From positions 1 through 44,298 of the forward strand of contig CALFDU010000056.1 in NCBI GenBank assembly GCA_937950315.1: a stretch of DNA of 44,298 bases, written 5' to 3'. Source of the DNA: an uncultured Saprospiraceae bacterium (GTDB taxonomy: Bacteria; Bacteroidota; Bacteroidia; Chitinophagales; Saprospiraceae). The notes below the pieces were generated by a model. The model saw only the letters and a list, made by a program, of their open reading frames with translations. It made no database searches and was not told where the DNA came from. Within the stretch, counting starts at the first letter, position 1, and each line of letters starts with the position of its first letter. Both the position numbers and the translations under genes were made by a program. Below, one piece after another: positions 9,226-17,208 of the stretch.

Positions 9226-10383
9226 TTAGGCTAGTTGCGAGTTTAATAAAAAAGGGGAAGGCCTATATCTTTCTTCTTTGTATTGTTCGTATAGTTTATT
9301 CAAGTTCATTTTAATCTGATCAAGACCAATCTCTCTTCCCCACGCAATCAGACCTTTTGGATAATTGACGCCATACTTCATCGCAATATCAATATCTTCT
9401 TCTGCCCCAATCCCCCAATATGCTGCATCCAACGCTTCATTGATCAACATTGAAATTACCCGATCAAATACTTCTTGCTTCTTGGAATGATCAATTTCCA
9501 TCTGTTCTTGAATCGGAGTATCTATTCCATAGTCATAAAATCCCTTCCCCGTTTTTCTACCTAGGTGTCCCGCTGCCACCAAATTCTTTTGTACAAATGA
9601 TGGTTTATATCTAGGTTCATGATAAAAAGATTTCCAAACCGTTTCTGTCACTTTAAAATTAATGTCGTGACCAATGAAATCCATCAATTCAAATGGTCCC
9701 ATACGGAAGCTACCCAACTCTTTCATAGCCGTATCAATGGTCAACGGATTGGCAATACCCTCTTCATATATTCTTAAAGATTCACTATAAAATGGTCTTG
9801 CAACTCTGTTTACAATAAAGCCAGGAGTATCCTTGGCAATCACTGGCATTTTGGACCATTGTTGCATTGTCTCCATACAAGTATCCGTTATTTTGGAATC
9901 TGTTTGTACCGCTGGAATTACCTCCACCAATTTCATAATCGGTGCAGGATTAAAAAAATGCAATCCAATGAATCTTGACGAATTTTTCATTCCTGCAGCA
10001 AGAGAAGTTATTGATAATGAAGAAGTATTACTAGCTAAAATACATTCGTCAGAAACGTATGATTCAATTTCCTGAAAAACCGATTGCTTGATATCAATAT
10101 TTTCAATAATGGCTTCAATAACAAGTCCAGCATCCGCTACACTACTCAAAGTATCAATCCCATAAATTCTTCCAAAAATGGCGGTTGCTTCTTGGTCTGT
10201 TATCCTGCCCTTTTCTGCAGACCTATTTAGGAAATGGTTGATTTTTTTCAGAGCGGCGGCAGTTGCATCGCTGTTATTATCGTAGAGATAAACTTCATGA
10301 CCGGCTGTAGCCGCGATCTGAGCGATTCCCATGCCCATAGAACCTGCACCTATAACCGCAACTTTTTTATTAGTATTTAACAT
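9226..10383 (-). CDS. 3-hydroxyacyl-CoA dehydrogenase (PaaH-like)
   Basis: A 385-residue NAD-dependent dehydrogenase. The N-terminal Rossmann motif is VIGAGSMGMGIAQIAATAG (residues about 10-28). IIENIDIKQSVF and the catalytic region SNTSSLSIT and GLHFFNPAPIMKLVEVI follow, then VIAKDTPGFIVNRVARPFYSE leading into the C-terminal 3HCDH domain, with GRKTGKGFYDYG and a second half-domain to the end. It oxidises 3-hydroxyacyl-CoA to 3-ketoacyl-CoA. PaaH of proteobacteria is near 500 residues; this shorter form is the usual single-Rossmann type. It is first in a minus-strand run with PaaI and FKBP. Could serve phenylacetate catabolism (3-hydroxyadipyl-CoA) or butyryl-CoA metabolism; context favours the former. 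Confidence 0.9.
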   Translation of the reverse strand: MLNTNKKVAVIGAGSMGMGIAQIAATAGHEVYLYDNNSDATAAALKKINHFLNRSAEKGRITDQEATAIFGRIYGIDTLSSVADAGLVIEAIIENIDIKQSVFQEIESYVSDECILASNTSSLSITSLAAGMKNSSRFIGLHFFNPAPIMKLVEVIPAVQTDSKITDTCMETMQQWSKMPVIAKDTPGFIVNRVARPFYSESLRIYEEGIANPLTIDTAMKELGSFRMGPFELMDFIGHDINFKVTETVWKSFYHEPRYKPSFVQKNLVAAGHLGRKTGKGFYDYGIDTPIQEQMEIDHSKKQEVFDRVISMLINEALDAAYWGIGAEEDIDIAMKYGVNYPKGLIAWGREIGLDQIKMNLNKLYEQYKEERYRPSPFLLNSQLA

Positions 10384-10404
10384 TTATGCTTTTTTAAACA
10401 ATTC

Positions 10405-10412
10405 CAAAAGTA
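10405..10412 (-). promoter_or_regulatory. Bacteroidota -7 element (TACTTTTG) for PaaH-like operon
   Basis: Exact TAnnTTTG on the minus strand, 21 bases upstream of the dehydrogenase start. The nearest upstream TTG is 25 bases away, longer than usual. Confidence 0.4.
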
Positions 10413-10450
10413 ACGCTGTTATATGTTTTTTAACTACCAATTCGATATTT

Positions 10451-10615
10451 ATGTTTGGCCTATTTAAGTCTAAAAGTGAGAAAGAAAAACTAACAAAACA
10501 GTACCAAAAGCTGCATGAAGAGGCATTTAGGCTCTCTAAGACTGATCGAACGAAGGCTGATGCAAAATTTGCGGAAGCGGAAGAAATCATGGCTCAAATC
10601 GAAAAATTGAATTAA
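10451..10615 (+). CDS. Lacal_2735-like small protein
   Basis: 54 residues from the ATG at 10451 (MFGLFKSKSEKEKLTKQYQK). The in-frame upstream extension to 10331 is antisense to the dehydrogenase and is rejected. The charged helical hairpin with FRLSKTDRTKADAKFAEAEE resembles the small soluble proteins annotated as the Lacal_2735 family in Bacteroidota, whose function is unknown. It is predicted to be almost entirely helical. The FAEAEE codons coincide with a copy of the 13-mer repeat (10567-10579). Confidence 0.75.
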   Translation: MFGLFKSKSEKEKLTKQYQKLHEEAFRLSKTDRTKADAKFAEAEEIMAQIEKLN

Positions 10616-10663
10616 AGTCTGATTAATTTCTCTTAAAACCTTTCTTTAGTCCTTGTCCACCTT

Positions 10664-10671
10664 TACATTTG
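10664..10671 (+). promoter_or_regulatory. Bacteroidota -7 element (TACATTTG)
   Basis: Exact TAnnTTTG ending 14 bases before the YceI-like start codon, giving a short leader. Confidence 0.4.
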
Positions 10672-10685
10672 TTGAAAATTTGTAA

Positions 10686-11279
10686 ATGAGGGCAAAGATC
10701 TTAGCAGTTTTTTTATCATTTCTCAGTATTTCCTTGTTTGGTCAGATCGACCAAGAGTACGCTACCCGTACTGCTCATCTACAAGTAAAATCTAGTAATA
10801 GCGTATCAGAAGTTGAAGCCAACAACTACCAAGTATACAGCAACATTGATTTTGAAGAAAAGACCATCAGTTTTGTTGGATTAATGAGTGCTTGGGAATT
10901 TGAACTAGGAGCTATTGACAGAGCCTTCAATAGTGACAGAATCAACTTATCTGATTATCCAAAATTTACCTACGAAGGTAGACTAAGAGGTAAAACCAAA
11001 TTTAACAAGCCTGGTCGATATGAAATTAATGTTTTAGGAAACCTTTATATAGGATCCTACAAAAGAGTGACTCCTGCCACTGGTGTCATTTATATCAAAG
11101 AAGACGGAACCATAGATGTTGAATCAGATTTTTCATTTGAAATAGAACCTGAAACATTGGAGACTGTCAACAAACTGATGAAAGAAAGACTACCAGGTAT
11201 TATACCTGTAGATACTGAAACATTGGGTATCTCAAGATTGATCGAAATAAATTTGTTCCTCACCTATACTCTACAGTAA
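10686..11279 (+). CDS. YceI-like periplasmic protein
   Basis: 197 residues with a signal peptide ending SISLFGQ (about residue 20). The mature part has the YceI-like lipocalin pattern: YATRTAHLQVKSSNSVSEVEANNYQVYSNIDF, KTISFVGLMSAWEFELGAIDRAFNS, and ISYP-type DYPKFTYEGRL, ending in a C-terminal strand. YceI folds bind long polyisoprenoids or amphiphiles in the periplasm; the ligand is not determined. It is followed one base later by the OB-fold protein, and this pair recurs in Bacteroidota, suggesting joint envelope function (inference). Confidence 0.8.
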   Translation: MRAKILAVFLSFLSISLFGQIDQEYATRTAHLQVKSSNSVSEVEANNYQVYSNIDFEEKTISFVGLMSAWEFELGAIDRAFNSDRINLSDYPKFTYEGRLRGKTKFNKPGRYEINVLGNLYIGSYKRVTPATGVIYIKEDGTIDVESDFSFEIEPETLETVNKLMKERLPGIIPVDTETLGISRLIEINLFLTYTLQ

Positions 11280-11280
11280 G

Positions 11281-11691
11281 ATGAAAAAATTCCTTAAAGT
11301 TCTTTTGGTACTTGTCATCATATTAATCATTGGAATAGTTATATTTTTCAATCTTCCAAAATCAAATATCAAGAAGAAAGATGCCGCTTTCGCGATGAAA
11401 TCTCACATCATATATCAGGCCTTCAATAAAAATGAAGCGGCTGCAAACAAAAAGTACCTAGGAAAAGTATTTGAGATTGAAGGAAAAATTCTTGATAAGG
11501 CTATAGATAGAAGAGATGCTGGTGTTGTAAGATTAAGCCAGAGTAAAAAATCTCAAGTCATGATTACGCTAAGCAATGATCAGACTACCAAACTCGCAAA
11601 TTACAATGTGGGTGATATGATCAAAGTAAAAGCAAAGTGCAATGGCTATATCCAAGAAGTTGTTTTCGACAAAGGGATAATCGTAGAATAG
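11281..11691 (+). CDS. Membrane-anchored OB-fold (tRNA_anti-like) protein
   Basis: 136 residues with one N-terminal hydrophobic segment (about 5-25) anchoring a periplasmic domain. The remainder resembles the OB-fold family that carries the tRNA_anti-like label: KYLGKVFEIEGKILDKAI, VVRLSQSKKSQVMITLSN and VGDMIKVKAKCNGYIQEVVF. No nucleic-acid role should be inferred from the family name, because the domain is exported. It is one base from the YceI-like gene and is probably co-transcribed with it. It ends 4 bases before the convergent ABC ATPase stop. Confidence 0.75.
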   Translation: MKKFLKVLLVLVIILIIGIVIFFNLPKSNIKKKDAAFAMKSHIIYQAFNKNEAAANKKYLGKVFEIEGKILDKAIDRRDAGVVRLSQSKKSQVMITLSNDQTTKLANYNVGDMIKVKAKCNGYIQEVVFDKGIIVE

Positions 11692-11695
11692 AACG

Positions 11696-12505
11696 CTAGT
11701 CTGTCATTTCTGCCACAGACATCATTGCATCTTCTACCTTGTGAACCATAGCTGTGTACCGAGGATCTCTCTTGACCATTCTATCCCGGACAAGCGGAAG
11801 ATCTACTGGAATATGCTCGACAAATCTTGACGGTTGGGCTTTCATAATATAGATATCATCCGCTAGGTAAACCGCTTCTGAAATATCATGGGTTACGAAT
11901 ATAATTGTCGATTGAAACTTATGCCAGATGCTTGTTAGCAAATCTTGCATCTGCAATCGAGTCCGTATATCCAAGGCACCAAAAGGTTCATCCATCAATA
12001 AAATCTCAGGATTGGCCAATAGGCTTCTCGCAATGGCTACACGTTGAAGCTGACCTCCAGACAAAGTCGGATATTGAGCAAATTTACCTTCATGACCTTC
12101 AAGGCCTACCATCTTAATCAACTCCATGGCTCGATCTTCTCGTTCGCTTTTGGCAACTCCCTGGTATCGTAAAGCCAGCGCTACATTTTCCAAAACGGTC
12201 ATCCAAGGCAATGAAGAATACTGCTGAAAAACCATACTCACTCTTTCCGCACTACTTACTTGTTTGCCCTTGACCATAACAGTCCCTTCAGTCGGTTGCT
12301 GCAGATTGGCAATGTATCTTAATATGGTTGACTTACCTGCACCGGACATACCAAGTATGACGACAAACTGTCCTTGATCAGGCTTGTCTTCAATCATGAA
12401 GTCAAGGTTCTTTATAATAAAATTATTCCCACCATCGTAGCTCTGACCGATTCCTCTCAGCTCAATGATGTTGTTTTGAGATGGATTATCAGGAAACAGG
12501 CTCAT
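11696..12505 (-). CDS. NitT/TauT-type ABC transporter ATPase
   Basis: 269 residues with a complete nucleotide-binding domain: Walker A GMSGAGKST at 52-60, Q-loop FQQYSSLPWM near 92, signature LSGGQLQRVAIARSLL near 149, Walker B ILLMDEP near 168, D-loop FGALDIRTR and H-loop VTHD. It closely follows the nitrate/sulfonate/taurine (NrtD/SsuB/TauB) type. It powers the permease encoded just upstream, with which it overlaps by 17 bases (12489-12505), indicating translational coupling. Last gene of the five-gene minus-strand cluster. The N-terminal MSLFPDNPSQ and the acidic C-terminal tail EDAMMSVAEMTD look specific to this subfamily. Confidence 0.93.
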   Translation of the reverse strand: MSLFPDNPSQNNIIELRGIGQSYDGGNNFIIKNLDFMIEDKPDQGQFVVILGMSGAGKSTILRYIANLQQPTEGTVMVKGKQVSSAERVSMVFQQYSSLPWMTVLENVALALRYQGVAKSEREDRAMELIKMVGLEGHEGKFAQYPTLSGGQLQRVAIARSLLANPEILLMDEPFGALDIRTRLQMQDLLTSIWHKFQSTIIFVTHDISEAVYLADDIYIMKAQPSRFVEHIPVDLPLVRDRMVKRDPRYTAMVHKVEDAMMSVAEMTD

Positions 12506-13568
12506 TGGTTGCTACTTTTGGTTTACGTTTATTAAGGCCTTGCACAATGCACCAAACCTTATAAACAAGAATAGAAATAAATATGGTATGGACTACCCAC
12601 ACAGTATCTGCAAATAAATAACTCAATGGCTTGACACCTAAAAAGCCAGAAAACTCATTGATGGCGAGTAATAAATAAACGCCTAGAAGAACCCATCCAA
12701 AAATCATGAAGCCAAAATCCATTGCTGAATCAAATACAGATGGTTTCTGAATTTTTGAAGAGTGCTTTTCTTTTATCTGATATTTATGCGGAAAAAATCT
12801 CTTGTCTAAGTAAACAAAAAGACGATCTTGAATCAATCCAATAATGATGAAGATGATCAAAATCGCAAAAGTCTTATCAGGTCTTCCTTGCTTACGTCCC
12901 ACATTATAAATAAGAGAACCCAAACCTCCTTGGCTTGCAATTCCTTCTGCAACGATGATATAAGTCCATGAGATGGCAGTCAATACTCTGATGTCATCTG
13001 ACAACTTAGAAAGCACTGCAGGGATATACACCGTTCTAATCGTCTGCCAATCAGTGGCTCCAATAGTATAAACCGTTTTTAGAAAAACATCTGACACCTC
13101 ACTGATTCGTTGCACAATGATAGGAGTCAAATAAATGATAATTCCGAAAGCTAGAAAATTAATCTTTGAGCTCGCTCCGATTCCAAATGCTACGATAAAC
13201 AATCCTGTAATGGCAGTAAGAGGAATAAAACGAATCGCATCAACCTGAGCCTTAAACGCCGCATTTAAAACTGGATACAAGCCTATTAAAAACCCAAAAG
13301 GCAATGCAATTGCTAAGGCAATAATATATCCTCCAAAGTTATAACCAAGAGACAAGCACAGATTCTTAAACAGCTCATTGTCTGCCATCAAATCACCGAA
13401 TGCTCCTGCTACTTTACCTGGACTAGGAAGTATTCCTGAAGGAACCATTGGATCTGCTCCTGAAGTAAAAAATACCCAGATCATCAGCGTCACTAAGAAG
13501 CCGATGATACCGAATATTATTCCTTGTTGAGAGCTATAGGTTCCTCTCAATTTAAACATCCATGACAT
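12489..13568 (-). CDS. NitT/TauT-type ABC permease with extra C-terminal membrane segments
   Basis: 359 residues. The first membrane segment (about 16-35) is followed by the binding-protein-dependent transport domain (about 80-265). This includes the EAA-type cytoplasmic loop TIGATDWQTIRTVYIPAVL, which couples to the ATPase, and EGIASQGGLGSLIYNVGR. After the usual end of such permeases (KRFFPHKYQ, about 265) there is a basic linker and two further hydrophobic segments (about 288-308 and 326-346). These are not part of SsuC/TauC permeases, which are normally near 250-270 residues. The extra module may contact the anchored binding protein or the coiled-coil partner (inference). It lies 16 bases downstream of the SBP-OmpA gene. 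Confidence 0.92.
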   Translation of the reverse strand: MSWMFKLRGTYSSQQGIIFGIIGFLVTLMIWVFFTSGADPMVPSGILPSPGKVAGAFGDLMADNELFKNLCLSLGYNFGGYIIALAIALPFGFLIGLYPVLNAAFKAQVDAIRFIPLTAITGLFIVAFGIGASSKINFLAFGIIIYLTPIIVQRISEVSDVFLKTVYTIGATDWQTIRTVYIPAVLSKLSDDIRVLTAISWTYIIVAEGIASQGGLGSLIYNVGRKQGRPDKTFAILIIFIIIGLIQDRLFVYLDKRFFPHKYQIKEKHSSKIQKPSVFDSAMDFGFMIFGWVLLGVYLLLAINEFSGFLGVKPLSYLFADTVWVVHTIFISILVYKVWCIVQGLNKRKPKVATNEPVS

Positions 13569-13584
13569 ATGGAGTTCTTATTTT

Positions 13585-15207
13585 TTAGTTAGATGCAATC
13601 AACTGAAAATCAGTTCTTCTATTCTTTGCTTTACAATTATCGTTCTGATTGCCTTCACAACCTGCAACCGGTTTGTCAGGACCATTTCCAACAACAATAA
13701 ATCTGTTAGAATCCATTCCGTATTCAGACTTAAGATAGTCTGCAACGGATTTAGCCCTTCTTTCTGAAAGCACCATATTATTGGCTCTCTGACCTACATT
13801 GTCCGTATTCCCTTCTATTCTTACTTTCATGTTGGCAAATGATTTTGCTGTTTCTGCAAACTGGATATCAATGATCGTTTTTGCATTTGCGTCAAGCGTA
13901 TATTTTCCTGTAGGGAATGAAATACTTACTGGCTTTGAAGCCACTGGAGCTGCTTGCTTCTCTGCTACTGTTGCAGGCTTGAAAGATTTGCTTTTTTCTG
14001 AAGCATAAGCTGGGCCATCCAGTTTAGCCGCTTGTACAGCACCAGTCCAGATTGCTGATCTCCAGTTTGGAGCCATTTTTTCTGCATCCCCTGTTTCTAC
14101 AAATCTTTTAGCCATGGTTCCATACAAGTCTTTTCCTTGCTGTCCTTTGTAACTAGGATTCAAACCAAAGAAATCCAAGTTGTCTCCATGACCTGTCCAA
14201 TATACTGTAGACATCATACCCAATGCATCTTCAGTAGATAAACCATTTAATTCTGCAAGGTACTTAGCCGCTTTTTCTTGATTGGCAGGCTGAGAATTCA
14301 ATTCAGCCACAGCCTTCATCCATCCTTCGTAAAAACCCGTAAACATTTTTCTTTTAGCATTGATCACTTCTTGCTTAGCAAACATGATATCACCGATAAT
14401 GTGTGATTGATCTACCGTCGTCAAAAGTGTGCTTGATCCTTTTACATCTCTTGTTGCAATAATATCATCCGGACTCCATACCACTGCTGCATCTACATCC
14501 TTGGTTCTGAATAATTCAGCTGCTTTAAAGTTGTCAGAAGTTTTGATCACATTTACATCGTTATAAGACATACCCGCTGCTTCTAAACTGTAAGACAAAA
14601 GCGTCTGTGCAGGTGAAGGCACTGCTACTGCTATATTTTTTCCTTTCAAATCATTTACAGAGTTAATCCCTCTTTTTACAATTACAGCATCTCCCCCTCT
14701 TGACCAGTCAACTTGCATAAATGCTTTTGGACCATATTCATTGATCGCATCAGGTGCGGTATACAATGGAAAAGCATCAGCGGTCTGCACCAATACGTCA
14801 TATTCACCTGCGATCCATGCATCCAAAGCATTACCGAGGTCATTCTCTAAAATAAATTCAACTTTGAATCCGTAGTCTTGGTAAAATCTACTTCGGATGG
14901 TTGCTTGAGCACCTTCGTTGAAGTACAGTCCTGGAGCATATCCACCCCATGAAACCAATTGGACTCTTAATGTATTATCATCGCTTCCACCACTAGCTCT
15001 ATTTCCAGCTGAAGAAGACCCGCTGGTTGATGATCCAGTTGTTGCTGAACCATTTGATGAAGTTTCAGTTCTATCACCTTCACTTGAAGCTTTTAAATCT
15101 TTACCAAACTGAGTAGAACCCATGATGTAGGTAAATGCGAAATAAAGGGCAGCAACAATTAAAAAGGTAATAAGAAGTTTGGAAAATGTTGTTAATCTTT
15201 TTGCCAT
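13585..15207 (-). CDS. Membrane-anchored substrate-binding protein fused to OmpA peptidoglycan-binding domain
   Basis: 540 residues in four parts: an uncleaved-looking membrane segment (residues about 10-30, LLITFLIVAALYFAFTYI); a Ser/Gly/Thr-rich flexible linker (35-75); an NMT1/SsuA-like type II substrate-binding domain (about 80-400) with VQLVSWGGYAPGLYFNEG and GKNIAVAVPSPAQTLLSY; and an OmpA C-terminal domain (about 427-540). The OmpA part keeps the diaminopimelate-binding Asp and Arg (EGNTDNVG, LSERRAKSVADYL) and the NRRTDF end. The protein should be held in the inner membrane at one end and bound to peptidoglycan at the other. Such proteins are usually labelled phosphate ABC transporter substrate-binding/OmpA protein, but the ligand is unproven. 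It lies between the coiled-coil membrane gene and the permease. Confidence 0.92.
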   Translation of the reverse strand: MAKRLTTFSKLLITFLIVAALYFAFTYIMGSTQFGKDLKASSEGDRTETSSNGSATTGSSTSGSSSAGNRASGGSDDNTLRVQLVSWGGYAPGLYFNEGAQATIRSRFYQDYGFKVEFILENDLGNALDAWIAGEYDVLVQTADAFPLYTAPDAINEYGPKAFMQVDWSRGGDAVIVKRGINSVNDLKGKNIAVAVPSPAQTLLSYSLEAAGMSYNDVNVIKTSDNFKAAELFRTKDVDAAVVWSPDDIIATRDVKGSSTLLTTVDQSHIIGDIMFAKQEVINAKRKMFTGFYEGWMKAVAELNSQPANQEKAAKYLAELNGLSTEDALGMMSTVYWTGHGDNLDFFGLNPSYKGQQGKDLYGTMAKRFVETGDAEKMAPNWRSAIWTGAVQAAKLDGPAYASEKSKSFKPATVAEKQAAPVASKPVSISFPTGKYTLDANAKTIIDIQFAETAKSFANMKVRIEGNTDNVGQRANNMVLSERRAKSVADYLKSEYGMDSNRFIVVGNGPDKPVAGCEGNQNDNCKAKNRRTDFQLIASN

Positions 15208-15240
15208 TAGAAATGATAGTTTTTTAGAAATCTAAATTTA

Positions 15241-16266
15241 TTAATCAAAGAATCCATCGTATTGGTTTGTTCTTCCCAATTCGATTTTTTCTTTTGTTTT
15301 TATTGGTTCGGTCAAGTCTAGGGTGTCATCATCACTTTCACTATCCAAAAGGATTTGATCTTTGGCATCACCAAGCAGCAATGAAGTTGATTTCTTCTCC
15401 CATTGCTCAAGCATCGCAAGTCCTTTTTCTTCAAAGATTCCATTCTGAAGATCGATTGACTCCATAAATTCTTGGGACATTTCCATAAACTGCTCCATTT
15501 CTCCCACTTTGCCGCTCACATCATCGGCTACAGCTTCAAGCGCCTGATCAAACATAGCTCGCTTATCCTTGTCTCCTTTGATGATGCTCATAGCAGATTT
15601 CATCGCCGAGTTGGATGCCTTTATCGCTTTGTATTCTTGTTCTTTGATGGATACTTGGTCATCGATGTCTTCTACCAAGATTTCCGAATTTTTGTACATC
15701 TTATTAAGTACCTTATAAAGCACATCCATTTTTTTGTACAACGTTTCCAGCTTGATGTTGGATTCTTTTAATCGGCCTGCCTTTCTACTTTTTAGAATCA
15801 AAATCTGTTCGTTCTTCTGATCACGAGCGGTTTTGGCTAGGGCTATATTAGAATTAATATCTTTTTTGTTGTTGTGAATCATTTCACCCAGCTTGTGCAT
15901 CTGGCCTCGTAGTTGATGCATCTGCTTTCTCATCTTCTTAAGATTCTTTCTTAAGTCGTCGATATAATTTTTTAGAATACCTATTGGATCGATTTGGATA
16001 AAGAGACCTGTGATCCATCGCATGGCACTTTTGTACATATACGATATTAGTGTACGTGTCTTACTGTCCAAGGCCATAAATACCAGCACGCCCAAGGTTC
16101 CAAAGAGTACTCCTTTTCCTAGACCTGTCGCTAAAAACTTGATTATTACTCCTGATAAACTTGAAATCAAAAATCCAGCCCCTAGCATAATCGCCAAAAG
16201 AAAGACTATCCCCACTACCCCTTCGGGCTTTTTCCAAAATGATTTTTGTTTGTATGAATCTGGCAT
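15241..16266 (-). CDS. Two-TM coiled-coil protein, PspA-like helical region
   Basis: 341 residues. Two hydrophobic segments (about 17-40 and 48-66) are followed by a long, charged alpha-helical region from about 95 to 300. That region contains heptad-like stretches (YIDDLRKNLKKMRKQMHQLR, QLRGQMHKLGEMIHNNKKDI) and a second bundle (SAMKSAMSIIKGDKDKRAMF, EALEAVADDVSGKVGEMEQF). An acidic tail ends DGFFD. The distribution of helices is reminiscent of PspA/ESCRT-III-like membrane-remodelling proteins, but I see no decisive signature, so this is inference. It is the second gene of the cluster and lies 33 bases upstream of SBP-OmpA. Most of it is predicted cytosolic, where it could link the transporter to the soluble coiled-coil protein. 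Confidence 0.8.
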   Translation of the reverse strand: MPDSYKQKSFWKKPEGVVGIVFLLAIMLGAGFLISSLSGVIIKFLATGLGKGVLFGTLGVLVFMALDSKTRTLISYMYKSAMRWITGLFIQIDPIGILKNYIDDLRKNLKKMRKQMHQLRGQMHKLGEMIHNNKKDINSNIALAKTARDQKNEQILILKSRKAGRLKESNIKLETLYKKMDVLYKVLNKMYKNSEILVEDIDDQVSIKEQEYKAIKASNSAMKSAMSIIKGDKDKRAMFDQALEAVADDVSGKVGEMEQFMEMSQEFMESIDLQNGIFEEKGLAMLEQWEKKSTSLLLGDAKDQILLDSESDDDTLDLTEPIKTKEKIELGRTNQYDGFFD

Positions 16267-16288
16267 CCGTTAACCTATTGAATAAGGA

Positions 16289-16296
16289 CAAAAATA
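16289..16296 (-). promoter_or_regulatory. Bacteroidota -7 element (TATTTTTG)
   Basis: Exact TAnnTTTG on the minus strand, 22 bases upstream of the coiled-coil membrane gene. It implies that the four genes from 16266 leftward can be transcribed apart from the gene at 17088. Confidence 0.4.
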
Positions 16297-16416
16297 ATCA
16301 TTTATAACAACATATTGCCTGCGATTAAGATTCCCAAGCGTCCAGTATTTCGAGAAAATAGCTGTTTTTGCCGATGAAGGTCAATAATTCAGTCTTCGTG
16401 GAGCTCCAAATTCCAT

Positions 16417-17088
16417 TTAGAAATGCTTTTTCATCTTTTCTAGATCGGCATTAATTTGATCTACAACGATGTGGTAGGCGGCATAAAAGCCAGTCTTTGT
16501 AAGATGAATTTTAGAAGCATCGTTGTCGGCTGCCTTCTTGGTCTGAGCAAGTGCTTCCTGTTCTTTGGTAATTTCAGCCTTCAATTCTTCAATCCTCTTT
16601 TGCTTGGAATCGATACTTGCTTCCATTTTTGCAATGCTTTCCTGTCTGCCTGCCACAACTTTTTGTTGCTGATTGGTCAAAGCATCTTGAAATTTCTTTT
16701 CTTCTTTTTGAAGGACACCGATATAGTGCTGAGCACTTGATATCAATTTTTCAGGAGTCCCTCCCATCGTTTTTGCCATGGCTAATGATGATTTGAACAT
16801 CGTAGCTTCATCCATATTCATATCATCGATCGATTGCAATGACTGTTTATACTCAAGATAATCGAACCCTTCCAGATTGGCTTCTTCCAAGGCTTCCAAC
16901 AATCGATTGATAAATTTTTCATCAGGTTTACCTTCTCCTTTCGGTATCGGGGTAGTATCTACCTTTATTTTAGGAGCAGTTGGTGCACTTTTGGCTTGTG
17001 CTTTTGGCGCTGCAGGATTGGCTTTTGCTTGACCTTCTTTATTCGTTTCATCCTCTACTACAAAAAGTGATTTCAATTTCTTTAACAT
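16417..17088 (-). CDS. Soluble coiled-coil protein of the ABC/OmpA cluster, unknown
   Basis: 223 residues, no signal peptide or membrane segment. A Pro/Ala/Lys-rich disordered N-terminus (about 15-60) leads to a helical domain (GKPDEKFINRLLEALEEANL, GFDYLEYKQSLQSIDDMNMD) and a coiled coil (about 125-195, QQQKVVAGRQESIAKMEASI, KQKRIEELKAEITKEQEALA). A conserved-looking amphipathic end, FYAAYHIVVDQINADLEKMKKHF, closes the protein. I do not recognise a named family. It lies 150 bases upstream of the two-TM coiled-coil gene on the same strand, and the matched coiled-coil composition suggests that the two proteins interact (inference). The intervening 16267-16416 region holds a possible promoter but no gene. 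Confidence 0.75.
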   Translation of the reverse strand: MLKKLKSLFVVEDETNKEGQAKANPAAPKAQAKSAPTAPKIKVDTTPIPKGEGKPDEKFINRLLEALEEANLEGFDYLEYKQSLQSIDDMNMDEATMFKSSLAMAKTMGGTPEKLISSAQHYIGVLQKEEKKFQDALTNQQQKVVAGRQESIAKMEASIDSKQKRIEELKAEITKEQEALAQTKKAADNDASKIHLTKTGFYAAYHIVVDQINADLEKMKKHF

Positions 17089-17208
17089 CGCTATTTTTTC
17101 TTTTTATGAGCCTTTCGGCAAATGAAGTCAATTATAAAAACGTCATTGTTTCTCAAACAGCTTCGAGATTGGAAAATAATGATAAATTTAGTAAATCAAA
17201 CAAGAAGC

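Noticed and set aside
10331-10450. Longer start for the Lacal_2735-like gene
   Set aside because: The extension lies antisense to the dehydrogenase N-terminus, and the inner ATG gives the full family length.
16267-16416. Possible tRNA or small RNA between the two coiled-coil genes
   Set aside because: No cloverleaf or conserved T-loop, only a promoter-like element.
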